Positions 42,987-54,680 of a stretch of DNA of 64,000 nucleotides are shown here, piece after piece. The DNA is from Taeniopygia guttata. Its lineage: Eukaryota; Chordata; Aves; Passeriformes; Estrildidae. The notes under the pieces were generated by a model, which was not told the DNA's origin, searched no databases, and worked only from the letters and a program-made list of their open reading frames with translations. Made by a program: the position numbers and the translations under genes. The DNA is taken from contig NC_133043.1 of assembly GCF_048771995.1 (NCBI RefSeq), positions 9,752,501 to 9,816,500 of the forward strand, given 5' to 3'. Numbering within the stretch: position 1 is the stretch's first letter; every line of letters starts with the position of its first letter.

Positions 42987-45544
42987 GCCTTTTTTTTGTT
43001 TATTTGTTTTTTTTCTTTTTCTTTTGCCTGTAAATACCGAGTAGATATTTGTATGAATGGGAAAATCTCGTTTGAAATCTTTCCTCTAATGTGCAAGCAC
43101 ATTTCCTTTAAGATTGGAATTTCATCCTTTCAACTTTTTTTCTTTCTCCCTTCCCATGTCTCTTGTTGGTTTTATTTTTTAGTTAAGTCAGAAACTGAGT
43201 GTACAGATTTCACACCATGTTCTTGTTGTGGTCACAGTGCAGCCACTGGCACATGTGCTTGCCCATCTTCTTAGGGAAGGAAAAAGGCAATAAAAGTTTT
43301 TATGGAATAAGAGAAGTGATATTGGTGATAGTTTTTGTTCACAGAAATGCAGCATTTCTCAGAGTTGTGTGAAGGTATCTGGTAGTTTATAATTTCTATT
43401 TGTAGCTATGGGAGTTTGGAAGTGGCTGCTTGAAAGAAACCATCCACCTATTGAGTAAATAATATTTTACAGTAAAAAGTTAATTTCCTATTTCTTTTAA
43501 ATATTATAAAATAGTGAGTATGACAGAAACAAAAAGGGGTTTGAAACCATGGGGTTGTAACAAGTTAATAATGATAGAGCCTTGGAAAATGGCAGTGCAC
43601 CTAGGCATTTTCAGAACCTGTTTAAATACAATACAATCTGGAGGGAATAGCCTGCTCTGCAAGGATATGTCTGTGTGGAGGGTATTTATGGTCACCTCTT
43701 AACATATTCTTTTTGGCTACTGGATCTGAGTGCTGGCTACTGTAAGAAGTTCTTTTCTTTAGGGCAGTTGAAGTAAAGCTTTAAGGAATAAAGCAGCCCC
43801 ACATGTTGTTTTTCAGGGAATTTCTGAAGCACAGATGTGGCTCCTGGCTGTTATGCTGCTTTGAGGCTGTGTGTGCAGGGAACTGGGGTTCGGGATGGCT
43901 CAGGGCTCCCCTCTGCCCTTTGCTACTTTGCCCCTGGGTTTTTGAGACCCAGTTGCAGGCAGATCCAGAGTGAATTTGGGAGTGGCTTTTTTACTAGTTG
44001 CCTCTCTTAGTACAGCTTTGCTTCACTTTTCTCTAATGTACTGCAAACCTTTATTTTTCTTATGATCAAAGTTTCACAATGAGGCAAATCCACACCTAAT
44101 GTTCTACTGCCTTTTTTTTTTTTTTCCTGTGAGCAAACTGAGTCTAATCTGAGTGTTATGGAGTATTTGTGCTGCAGGAGGGAGATGCTGTAATTGGGTG
44201 GGTTTGGCTCAGTGTTGAAGCTCCAAGTGTCATAAGGAAGATGAATACAGAGCAGCTGGAATTGCAGCCCAAGCTGGATGCTCTCACTGCTTGCAGAGGA
44301 CATTTAGAAAAAGATGGGAAAAACTGTCAGGCTGAAGCTTTGTGTTTCTCCTCTGTGATCTTGGTATTGATTGTTGCTCTCCAGAGGGGCACTGAGTAAA
44401 GGAGGAGGGAACCTGAGTGAAGCAGGATGGCTCAGGGATGGGGGGCTGAGGGAGAGGCAGGTCCTGAAGAGAGGAGGAAAGTAGTGTTTGTGTGTGTATA
44501 TATGTGTGATTCTTTCTATTTCCTATTTGCAACAGGTTTAGCTGTAGATTTTCCTCCCTCCTGTCTGTGAAGCAGGTAAAGGACTGCCCCAAGCACTAAC
44601 ACACTCCTGCTTTGTGTTTGGTGGGTTAGTTCTGATCTCAAGAGAAAGGTCTACCTGTTGTAGTGGGGTTGGGATTTTTTTTTGCTTTTTAAACAAAGAA
44701 CTGGTCTTCCTCCCCCCCTACCCCGAATAATTAAACCAATCAGTCTGTTCTTTGTGTGTGAGCCTTCAGTGGAATAATTAAGATGGTTTTGTTTTGAAAG
44801 CACTTACATATTGATCTGTGCTGGGAGACTGCAAATGCCATTCCGTGGTTGAAAGGGTTTGGTACCATTAGCAGATGTTTCTGCCTCTCCAGTCAGTTCT
44901 TTGGAAAAGGGGAGGATGAATATCTTGGAATGAGGATTAAATAGGGAAAAATATGTATTATGCTATGGACAAGAAAGGGTTAGATTGTGGGTGCTGTAAT
45001 TTATTTCAAGAACTGGCATACCTGGAAGTTCTAGAGGACACAAGCACTGGGGTGGAACAGACCTCAGGGGAGGCAAAGAAGAAAGATAACAGGTATCTCT
45101 TATCTGCATTTGGCCCTGTTTATATAATGAGGCCTTAGGATGATTCTTAAAAATACTCTATTATTTCTGTATCACACCTTCCAGCACCTGTTAAAATAGG
45201 AATTCTTAAAATAAAAATCTTTTGTGGGTGGGTAAGGTAGATGCTTTCAGAAAATCACAATAAAGGGATTGTGAGCGACCATGACACAGACTCAGATGGG
45301 CAGGGAATCTGAATTGTTTATCCAAAGAAATGAGCTTGTTTTGTACACTTTTCCCAGGCACAGTATTTCCTTATGTGGTAATTCTCACTATGTGACCTAT
45401 CTCATGTTGCCATTCAGCAACACATGTTCTAAATGTCCTTCAATAGGGTGATCATGTTCTGTCTGTCAGCTTCCAGCAGGTCCTGTCCTGCAGGGCTCTG
45501 CCACGTGGCACCTCCTCCTGCCAGGGTCTGGTGGAGACAAGAAT
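41748..45544. other. Gene-free stretch with poly-T/GT tract
   Basis: No gene recognised. A long T run followed by GTGTGTGTG lies at about 42952-42987, and a T-rich segment at 44111-44125. An open frame ending at 43274 has a cysteine-rich tail followed by AATAAA (see findings). Confidence 0.5.
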
Positions 45545-45842
45545 CTCTGTGCCGCCATGTGCCCCTTTGTGCTGCCATGTGCTCCTTTGTGCTGCCATGT
45601 GCTCCTTTGTGCTGCCACATGCTCTCTCTGTGCTGCCATGTGCCCCTTTGTGCTGCCATGTGCCCCTTTGTGCCACCATGTGCTCCTTTGTGCTGCCATG
45701 TGCTCCTTTGTGCTGCCATGTGCCCCTTTGTGCTGCCATGTGCTCCTTTGTGCCACCATGTGCTCCTTTGTGCTGCCATGTGCCCCTTTGTGCTGCCATG
45801 TGCTCCTTTGTGCTGCCATGTGCTCCTTTGTGCTGCCATGTT
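45545..45842 (+). repeat. 20-bp minisatellite (about 15 copies)
   Basis: Tandem copies of GTGCTGCCATGTGCYCCTTT (Y = C or T), with occasional GCCACC variants and one irregular unit near 45620. Because 20 is not a multiple of 3 and the unit has no stop on either strand, long open frames appear in all six frames. They are not genes. Confidence 0.95.
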
Positions 45843-46667
45843 CTTCTGCAGGCCTGTCCCACAGCCCGCAGCTCAACTCCATCCCATCTCTTCCCACAAG
45901 CGATCAGCAAACTTCAGGATCTAGAATGGTGTCCAATTTAGAGGGCAATTTGTAAGAGAGAAGTTGCTGTTGGGTTTGTGTGGGGTTTTTAATTTGTTTG
46001 TTTAATGATTTAACTCTTGTTTAGGAAGCCTTAAGGCTACCTGTCTGTTGAAACCTGTTTGGGAAATTTAAGACTGAATTACATTTGTCTCTTTAATGAG
46101 CATTCAAGAATTTGGGCAATTTCTCTCCCTTACAGTCCTTGCTGGGAATCTTTCCAAGCTCCTGCCTCTGGGTTTTGTGGTTGTTGGAATTACAAGGTAC
46201 TCATATTTCATGCTGGAGTTGTGCTAAACTAAACAATGAGTCTGAGAGCAAGGATCAAAATACTCCATTGGTGGCATGGATAAAATGATGTTTTGCATGC
46301 TAAACTCTATAACCATAGCAGAAAAGTCTCATTTGCCTTCAGATTTGTGGTGTCTCACTATATGAAATACCCTACGGTCATGGCAAGACACTCTGTGGGT
46401 GGTAATTTTAATAATTTTTTTTTGTGCTTACGCTTTTATGCTGTGTAGCAGTGTGTGAATACTAGCCAATACATTCTGTAATGTATATATTAGAAGAGAT
46501 GTAGTTTTTAAAGATACTCATCAAAAATAGTATTTGGTGTTTATTCAATCAAGACACGGTAAATCCCACAGAGCAAGTGACAAATCTGAACATGCAAGGA
46601 TTGCTTTTAAAGGGTAGGGGGAACATGGGGAGGACACAAACTTTGGGCAATAGGAAGGCGTTAAGGG
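45843..46667. other. Gene-free stretch
   Basis: Ordinary mixed sequence after the minisatellite. From about 46545 it becomes purine-rich, leading into the 111-bp duplication. Nothing else recognised. Confidence 0.45.
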
Positions 46668-46889
46668 AGGGGTGCAGGGTAAGGGCTCCCCAAGAGAAGC
46701 CAACACGGGGAGGGAGCAAACCTTACAATCCAATTCTGCTTTGAGGAAGGGATGAAAGACAGGAAACACTCCTGAACCAGGGGTGCAGGGTAAGAGCTCC
46801 CCAATAGAAGCCAACATGGGGAGGGAGCAAACCTCACAATCCAATTCTGCTACCAGGAAGGGGTGAAAGACGGGGAACACTCCAGAAGC
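46668..46889 (+). repeat. Two-copy 111-bp tandem duplication
   Basis: Both copies start GGGGTGCAGGGTAAG (46669 and 46780) and share GAGAAGCC/TAGAAGCC, GGGGAGGGAGCAAACC and AATCCAATTCTGCT. A weaker third partial copy precedes them near 46622 (AACATGGGGAGG). It lies upstream of an LTR fragment and may belong to the same retroviral element. Confidence 0.85.
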
Positions 46890-47099
46890 AAAGGAGTGTG
46901 CTATCTTTGACAGACAGGGGTAAGACAAGGGAAGAAGGGAGGTATATAGGGAGACTGACATGTGGATTGACATACATTTTGGTGGGGAAAACTGTGATAA
47001 ACAACTCAGGACTGAACCATTAGGGAAGCCAAATAAGGTACATAGAACAAACCACTACAAACTTATAACAAGAAATATTGAAACACACTACAGAAGACC

Positions 47100-47290
47100 T
47101 GTGGGTCTCAGATTTAGTCAAAGAGAGAAACGGGAGTTTCTAGCAAGGCAGAAGCCTGGGAAAGAGTTGGAGAAGAATGTAAATAATTCTTTATCTCTCT
47201 TGTTGTTCACATTGTTTATAGTTAAGTTCTATCACTGCATCAAGCACTCTGCACCAATGGGTTCATTCCCGTCTTGCTGACAGCAACATC
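47100..47290 (+). mobile_element. LTR fragment related to the solo LTR at 50910 (plus, internally deleted)
   Basis: It shares TGTGGGT, CAGAAGCCTG, GAAGAATGTAAATAA and TTCTTTATCTCTCTTGTTGT then TCACATTGTTTATAG with the 50910 LTR. It lacks about 100 bp of that element's middle and ends near CATTCCCGTCTTGCTGACAG. No clear target duplication. Confidence 0.65.
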
Positions 47291-50200
47291 GACCAAACTA
47301 TAAAATAGCAGACTACCACATCCATGCTCCTGGAAAGCAACAGTCAGCAGCTGCTCCTGCTGTGCTGAGGCTATGGAGCACCTGGGAGCTACTCACCTTC
47401 ATCCTTTCCCACCGATATTTAGGTGCACAAGGCTGGGGGTTTGGCTGAGCTGTTAACAAGGACACCACAACCTGTCTTTTTGTCAGCCAGAGCTCTAAAT
47501 TATCCCTTACAGCTCAAGGAATAAGTAAAAGGTTGCCTCTTACATGATGGATTTGTTTAGGAGCAGTAATCATGGAGCAGGACAGTTTCCATGGCCACAA
47601 GATGGCAATCACAGAGCAAACATCCACTCTCTCTTTTTAAATTAGTCCTGGGCTCCTTCGGGCTGCAAAGAGCCTGGTAAAATATAAATGGTCTAGCAGG
47701 TAGAGAAAGGTGCTGTTCTATGTATATGTAAAATGTACATGTGCCTGTTTGAATGGTATTTCTTCCCTAAACCCCACAAAATGCCCAGTGCAGTATGTAA
47801 ATACACTGCTTACTGCTCCAGGCAATTGCTGGGATAAGTTTTGCTGGTTTATCTTTATCACTTTAGGGCTGTGGCAAGTGGAAGGCAGCAGTATTATTTT
47901 AATATATGTATGATGATTCCAGCATACTGTAGTTACTATAAAGCTGTTTAATAGCAGCCTTTTTATTTCATCTCTTTTACCAGAAGCTGCAGAAATTGTC
48001 TGGTTACTTTTATATTTCAGTCCTGAGGGCAAAAAAATAACTGTAAAAATTGGTTTGGAATGTTCCCTGTTAAACTATTTTCATGGGTCAGAGGCATGAC
48101 ATGAAATATTTCTACAGAGAAAATAACAAGTCCTGCAGTACGTCACTGCTACAGGCTCCATTTTCACATCCTGTAAAATAGCTCCTCTCCTTTCTCCCCA
48201 TTTTTCTTACTGTGTGAATGGATATGGAAGTGTTATCAGAGTTGGCTGCAGTACTGTGTGCTGATTTTGATGGAGCTATTTCAGAAACAACAGTTAGTGT
48301 GAGCCTCTTCTGCAGGGATTCGAGCAGAGAGCCCACACAGTGTGATCACTGCATTAAAACACCTCTCCCTCTCCACCTGAATCTGCTTCTCTTAACCTAC
48401 AGAGGTCAGGCACCACTTCATTTGGCTGCAGCAGTGAGGGGAATTCAGGAGGGGTTGCAGAGGATGATATCCTCTGGAGCAGAGCACGCTGATCTGGGGT
48501 GGGCATCCTTTTGGGAGAGCTTGGCTGGAAATCCTGCCTACAGCCACCAGACTTCACGTCTGTGCAATGTTTTTTTGGTGCCTGTGCTTGTGCCCATCTA
48601 TTTGGAAGGCTCTGGGCAGGCCCACAGGGTTGTTGCCCCACCAGACATGGTATTCAGTCTTTCCTAAGTGCCTTCTCCTGGGGTCGGTGGTGTGTTTGAT
48701 ACTCAGGGCTTGCCCTGGGCCACCCAATGGTAGAAATGGTTGCAAAAGAAGTTTGTGAAAGCACAAAGGAGTACAGGAACAACAGGCTGTGCTTTCTTCC
48801 CTATCATCGGGGGAAAGATAGGAGAAGATAATGTAATGGGAAGGTAATTTGGGTCCAGATTGACTTCTAGGTACAGGACTCTGAGGTCCTGATATAACTC
48901 TGAGTGTTTGGTAGCACAACCATCTAATACACTGACAAGGGGGACTTATTGGGTGACTTTTTCAACTTGGAGAATAGCCTGAGTAACCTATATTACTACT
49001 AAACCTCAAAGCACCCTGTAGGGTGTGCAGTTTGTTGTTGGATGGGGGCTGACAAAGTGGGATAGTGAGGACATGATCAAGATGGTGCAATTAACTGGAC
49101 TTGGCATGTTTTAGGCAACTGCACTTTCCTCCAGAATCAAAGCAGGGAGTGAAGGGTTTCTGCCTTCAAGCACCATGGTTGCAAATATCCTCATCACCTT
49201 TTGAGGCTGGGACAGGTAAGTTAACACTAGGAAAGCTGTTACAGTTCCCAGGTAGTTTTAGAGTTCCAAAACCGGAGGGATCCCATCCTAACAGACATCA
49301 GTGACACAGGAAATGCTGAGGACTCTGCTGCTATTAGGCAAGTAATTGTATAGTTTGTATTTCCTTGGAGTGCCTTGCTATGGGGATCTTTAGGTGCCTT
49401 AATCAGGCTTTACCCCCATGTGGTTCTGAAATTATGGAGGGTTATGAAGTGTTAGAAACCTGATATACAAGCAAGGGAGGCCCAAAGAGAGGTTCAGAGA
49501 TTTGACCAGTGGGGCACAGCAAACCCCCTGAGCCATGGAAGTGACTCTCCACTTCTTGATCCCATTTCTGTCCTCTAATCCAAAGACCACCACTGGGTTG
49601 GAAAAATAGCTTCAGCAACCTGCAAGCACAGACATCTGCAGCTCCCTTTTATGCGTTGCAGTTGCTGCTCAGTCCTGTAGATAAAAGTGGCTGGGAAAGT
49701 TATTTGCTTCCCTGCAATAAAGGGGGATTTTATTCATGGAATTAACGCAGCTTCTTATTTTGACCATTTGTGCAAAAAAAATGGAAAGGGAGAATGGTAC
49801 GTGAAATCTGAATGTGGTAAGCTTTTAATTGGCAGTAGGGAGTAATTTTCCCTGAATAAACACAAATGCTGAGGAAGGCAGTGAAACTCTTCTCTCAGTG
49901 TTTCTCCTTGTGGGCCTGTTTGTTCTCCTGAGGGACTTGTGGATGAGGCTGGGGAGGTAATTTTTGTGAGAGCAATTTCTTCTGCAGCAAAGGCTTCCGA
50001 AGATCTTTAGGAGCTTCTGATGAGCTTTTCTCCCTCCACCTCTTTAACCAACAAGGATTGTCCAAAGCCATGTTATTTTTATTTTGATATGTTTTGAATG
50101 TATTTATTATATCTAACACGCACACACACACATTATATATGCATATGATCTGTATCCATTTTTATGAAGCAGTTAGGGACTATTAGCAGTGGTGGTCTCT

Positions 50201-50903
50201 TTTCCCATCATTTCTCTGCTGCTAATGTCCCCTGAGTGCAACAAATATCAATATGAAAACCAAAAAATATCCAGCTGGGAATTGTCTGCGTGACTTCACT
50301 CATGAGAGGAATTTTTCCTTCACCGTTTCGAAGAGTTGTAATACATCCAGTCCTGCTGGGCTAACCATAAAGGAAAGCTTCATAAGAGCTGAACCTTCTG
50401 TGTTTGTAATTTGTTTGATTAATAGATTTGTTTTGATGAGTGCAGCAGTAATTATAAACCCTTTTAGCAGGCATAGATTTGAGCCTCTCTTAAGGGACTG
50501 TTTTGGTCAGCTTTTATAAAAGGTATCATCACATGATAAAAATTGATCATTTCACAAGCTTTTGTAATACTGGGAAATGAATTGGCTGCATTTCACTGAA
50601 AGGACTTTCATTAGAAGTCTGGAATAGAAACACAAAATTATTTCAAGGGTTCGTATAGATTGGTAAATTTCTGGGAATATGAATAACGTCACCATTTGAA
50701 ATGAGGATTATCTAGTGGCATGGCTGTTGGGAAGCCCTCAATTCAGTGGGTTTTTGCTTCCCTCTTGCCCTCCTGGGGGTAGGATCAGCAGGGCTGTGTG
50801 GTGAGCAGCTGCATAAGTTCCCTGTTTGTCCCACAAACTGCATGTTCTGGCAAAGGTGAGGAAATGATGGCCCTTTGAGCCAGGGGAAGTAACTGATAAT
50901 GCA
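47291..50903. other. Gene-free stretch
   Basis: No gene recognised. A short CA tract lies at about 50118-50132. The AT-rich block at 50250-50560 looks like a possible conserved non-coding element (see findings). Confidence 0.45.
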
Positions 50904-51211
50904 GCTCTCTGTGGGTATTCTCAGAGAGAAATGGAAAGTTTCTAACCAGACAGAAGCCTGAGAAACTGTTGAGAAGAATGTAAATAAGGTTCTTTATCTC
51001 TCTTGTTGTTCACATTGTTTATAGATAAGTTTGCCACTCTGTGTCATTCACTGCACACCAATGGTGGGGATTGTCTTCAGGACCAATGGAATTGGTCTGG
51101 ACGAAGCTCTCTGTAAAGAGTGATGCATTTTGAAATAAATCACAGTTATACTCTCAACCTTCTGACTCGGAGTCTATTCATTCCTGTCCTGCCTCAACAG
51201 CGTCAGCTCTC
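50904..51211 (+). mobile_element. Solo LTR with perfect 6-bp target duplication
   Basis: The LTR spans 50910-51205 (296 bp), starting TGTGGG and ending GCGTCA, so it has TG...CA termini. It is flanked by GCTCTC at 50904-50909 and 51206-51211. AATAAA lies at 51134-51139, about 70 bp from the 3' end. A 6-bp target duplication is typical of class II (alpha/beta-like) retroviruses. No internal coding region remains, so this is the product of LTR-LTR recombination. Confidence 0.8.
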
Positions 51212-54200
51212 TCTATCCCAAAACCCAATCCTGTGTTGGTCTGTTTCAAACTTACAGGCACTAATGCATAATCCATCCATGTGATGCCTGTAGTACTGGA
51301 TTTTGGCTGTGACATGAGGGAACTGCGCAGGCAGAGCTGAGTTCTGTGCGATCCCCTGTGTTACCAGGGCAGAAAAGTGGATGGTGAAACACACATTGTG
51401 CTGTCCTAACCCACCACAACAGAGTTCTGAGTGTACACCCAGGTCTCAAAAAGAAAAAAACACTGATGTTTGTCTCCATGGAGAATGCATATAATGTCTT
51501 CAATAGACTTTCCTTCTAAGTGACCAACCCCTTCAGCCTGCCTATACCAGAAATCAAGCTCTGCTCTTAGGGGCAGTGCTTTTCATGATTCGTGCCTCAA
51601 AATCACAACCTTGGCTCTCTTTAAAAGAAAAAAATAATCATATTTACAAACTTTCAGCTGACAATTCTTGGTATTAAGGAGATACTTCGAATTTCTTTCT
51701 TGCTGCCCTCCACACACCCCTATCCTTTTATGCTGGTATCAACAACCCAGACACATCTGATTTTCTGTGAATAATGCTTCTGATGTGATTTTCTTTTTCT
51801 CTTTTTAAACTTAAATTCTTTCAATTCTTATCATACTGTCAGTTTTTCTCCAGACATTACTGTGTATTGACATGTGATCCACGTTAATTCACAGTGGGTT
51901 GAATGTTTTGTGATGTTTTACTAGTTATTGGTTTCTGATCAAGAGTTTGCTCTGATATGAAAACAGGAAGGGTTTTTATAGTCAAACTGAGGGGCAGGAA
52001 ATAAAGGATGCTTAAATAAGAATATAGCTCTGAAAATGAGTGCACAGAACTTTATTCATAATCTCTAATTGCCCTGAAGGGATTGATTAAAATTCAAAGC
52101 AGCTGATGTGAAATGGGGGAATGATTTTATTTATTTTTATATTTATATATAAAGGTATATCTAAATTGTATGTTTATATACAAACAAACACTAAGTACTG
52201 CAGTGCAGATTGGTCTGTGAAGCTCCATTCATTTACACTGAACCCACCAGAATAAGACTTGTATTGATACAGAATCATAAATCTGGAGAACATGGATCAA
52301 CCTATTTTTAAACTATGAGTTTCTTTAGGGCTTTTTAGAGCTGTTAAAAAAATGTAGACTATTTTCTGTATGTGTAATAGATTGTGGTGAATGGAGCCCT
52401 CCTTTTCCTGATAGCTCCAATGTGCCATGAATTGATGGAGCATGAAAAGCTATCCTATTTCTGGAAAAACAGGCTCAGAAGATATGTTGAATAGAAATAC
52501 AGACTTTCAGATTTCAAGCTTTGCCAGTGGTGCTGATAAAGTAATGTTGCCATTTATCTCTAAGTACGAGAGCAAGACTGGCTTAAAACTCTGACAAAGT
52601 CTTCTATTGCTTCTCTGCACTAAATTCTTCCAAATGTACTCAGACATGTACCAGGAAGAGACTGAATCTGAATCTACTGTTAAATGATATATTGAAAAAA
52701 AAAAAAGTGTTTAAAAGGCCCCATGTTTTGAATAAATCAGAGAATATGAAATATTAATGGGGATATTCTTTTGCTTGCTGGTGTAAAAGTTTTTATTAAA
52801 TCCTGATCACATTCTAAAACTTGTGCCACCCATCTGGTGAAGATGTGGTTGAAGAGAGGTGAATGAAACAGTTTGCTTCATTTATATTTGAGTCTTAACA
52901 CATTTCAGTTTCAGTCTTTTTGTTTTCCATTTGAAGCAATGTATTCTAGACTAGTGACATTGAAAAAAAACCCTTAATGGAATTATGTATTTTAAAAAAT
53001 TTTCTCCTGTAAGTTCAAAAGGGCTTAACTAACAAAGTTCTGTTCACTTCTTTTTATTACATATAGCTTCCTGAACAGGTTCACCAATTCAGGAGAATTT
53101 GTGTTGCCTAAATTTTCCAGTACACAGGAGAAGTTCATAGCACACCTCATGTGACAAGTGTAAAACTCATGCTCTGTGTGTATATATGTGTATATATATA
53201 TATATCTATCTCCATATCTCCATATCTCCATACATACATACATATATTAAAGATTTAGCTGAATTTAAAGCTCTGACTCTGAACAAGAAACTGTAAACTG
53301 GATGACAGTTATCTGACTGTAGTTGAAACAAGTCTACAGTTAGAAAATAAAGGGCAAAAGTTTGGGTGGCTCAGGTAGTGTCCATGTATTTATGGATTTT
53401 ATATTTGCCCACCCTTAACTAAAAAGGTTTGGAAGGTATGCAATTATTCTGGCCCTAATCTGCATCTGGTTTTGTTTTTTACTTTTTAAAAATTAAACTT
53501 GTGAAGAACCTTTTCAAGACAGGGGTTATGCAGCCCTCTTTTATGATAATTGGGAAATATTGGTGAAAAGTACTTTGTGCCTGAGGGATCTGCTCCTTGC
53601 AAGAGGCTGTACAGATCAAACAAGTTGTTATTAAAGACAGATTCTTGACTGATAATATCCACCATCTGGGAGCAGTGATTGCAGATACAAAATTGGATTC
53701 ACCACGGGAGGTGGTTGGTGCTGCTTGATGTTGAAATAGCCTTTGATAGAATAGGAAGAAGAGCTGTTTACAGGGGATAGACTTCCACAAATTTCTTGCA
53801 TGAATCCATTAAAACTCATGGGGAAGTGGGTGCTGAATAGTTTCTGATATCATTTCACATTGGAAATGAAGGAGAGAGTTTATATTAAAATGTTTTTCCC
53901 TTTTCTTATGACATTTTGCTGTTATCCTCAAATCCTGGCAGAGGAGGTTAGAACAACCACCAGATTAATGACACTTAAATAGATCTTTCTTTGTAGACAA
54001 AATCTGATTTTTTTTTAAAGCACTGACTACTTAGAGCTATCAACAGATGCTGAGCAAATCTTTGTGTGACTTATCCTTGTTTCCTGAGGCCGCAGAATGA
54101 CTTTGTAAAAGAGGATGAAAACTGGGGATTTTTGCATTCCTCTGCTGTCCCTCCCAGCCCTGAAACCAATACCTTTATCCCACTGCAGACCGTGCTAAAC

Positions 54201-54457
54201 TTGCATTGGAATGACAAACCTTATTGCTAGGAAAACCATGAATGCTTTGGTTTGCTTTTTATAACTTGTGCAGTTTCAATCAAACTTTTGCCCAGGCCAG
54301 GGGGTAATAAAATGTTTCCTGGGAGAGGCTGAACTGGAACCACCAAGCACAGGCCTGTTCTCTGCGTTAAATTCCTTTGTATATAGAACTTGATTTTGTC
54401 AAAGTACTCAGTGTTTTCCACTACTGCATTCATGGAAAATAAATATTTTGGATTTTA
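51212..54457. other. Gene-free stretch with TA/TG microsatellite
   Basis: AT-rich, with no gene recognised. A compound microsatellite of TG/TA, CCATATCT and CATA units lies at about 53176-53250. An A run is at about 52697-52707. Confidence 0.5.
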
Positions 54458-54680
54458 TGTATCGTGGTTGGGGGAGACAGAGAGATGACACAACATCAGG
54501 GTTCATGCAGCAGAGAGAGGTTTAATGGTATGCACAGCTCTTATATAGGCTATATATAAGCCTATATCACCTTCCCATCAGCTCGTGTGTGGATCATCCC
54601 TCAGTATCCCCTCATGCCTTCAAGGGGGTCCCTGTAGCCTTGACTGGCTTACTACCCTTACCCCAAACATTACTTCAAAA
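54458..54680 (-). mobile_element. Retroviral LTR 3' portion (minus), provisional
   Basis: On the minus strand the order is TATATAA (within TAGCCTATATAAGAGCTG), then ATTAAACC, CTCTCTGCTGCATGAACCCT, and a U5-like end CCCCCAACCACGATACA. This is an LTR-like promoter, poly(A) and U5 layout. The TG on the plus strand at 54458 would be the LTR edge. The other edge and a target duplication were not found. Confidence 0.5.

Noticed and set aside
45429-45955. Six long open frames of 130-163 codons
   Set aside because: All are translations of the 20-bp minisatellite in different frames.
46545-46973. 142-codon minus-strand open frame with a 37-residue repeat
   Set aside because: The repeat is the 111-bp DNA duplication; no start context, motif or splice evidence, and it lies in retroviral debris.
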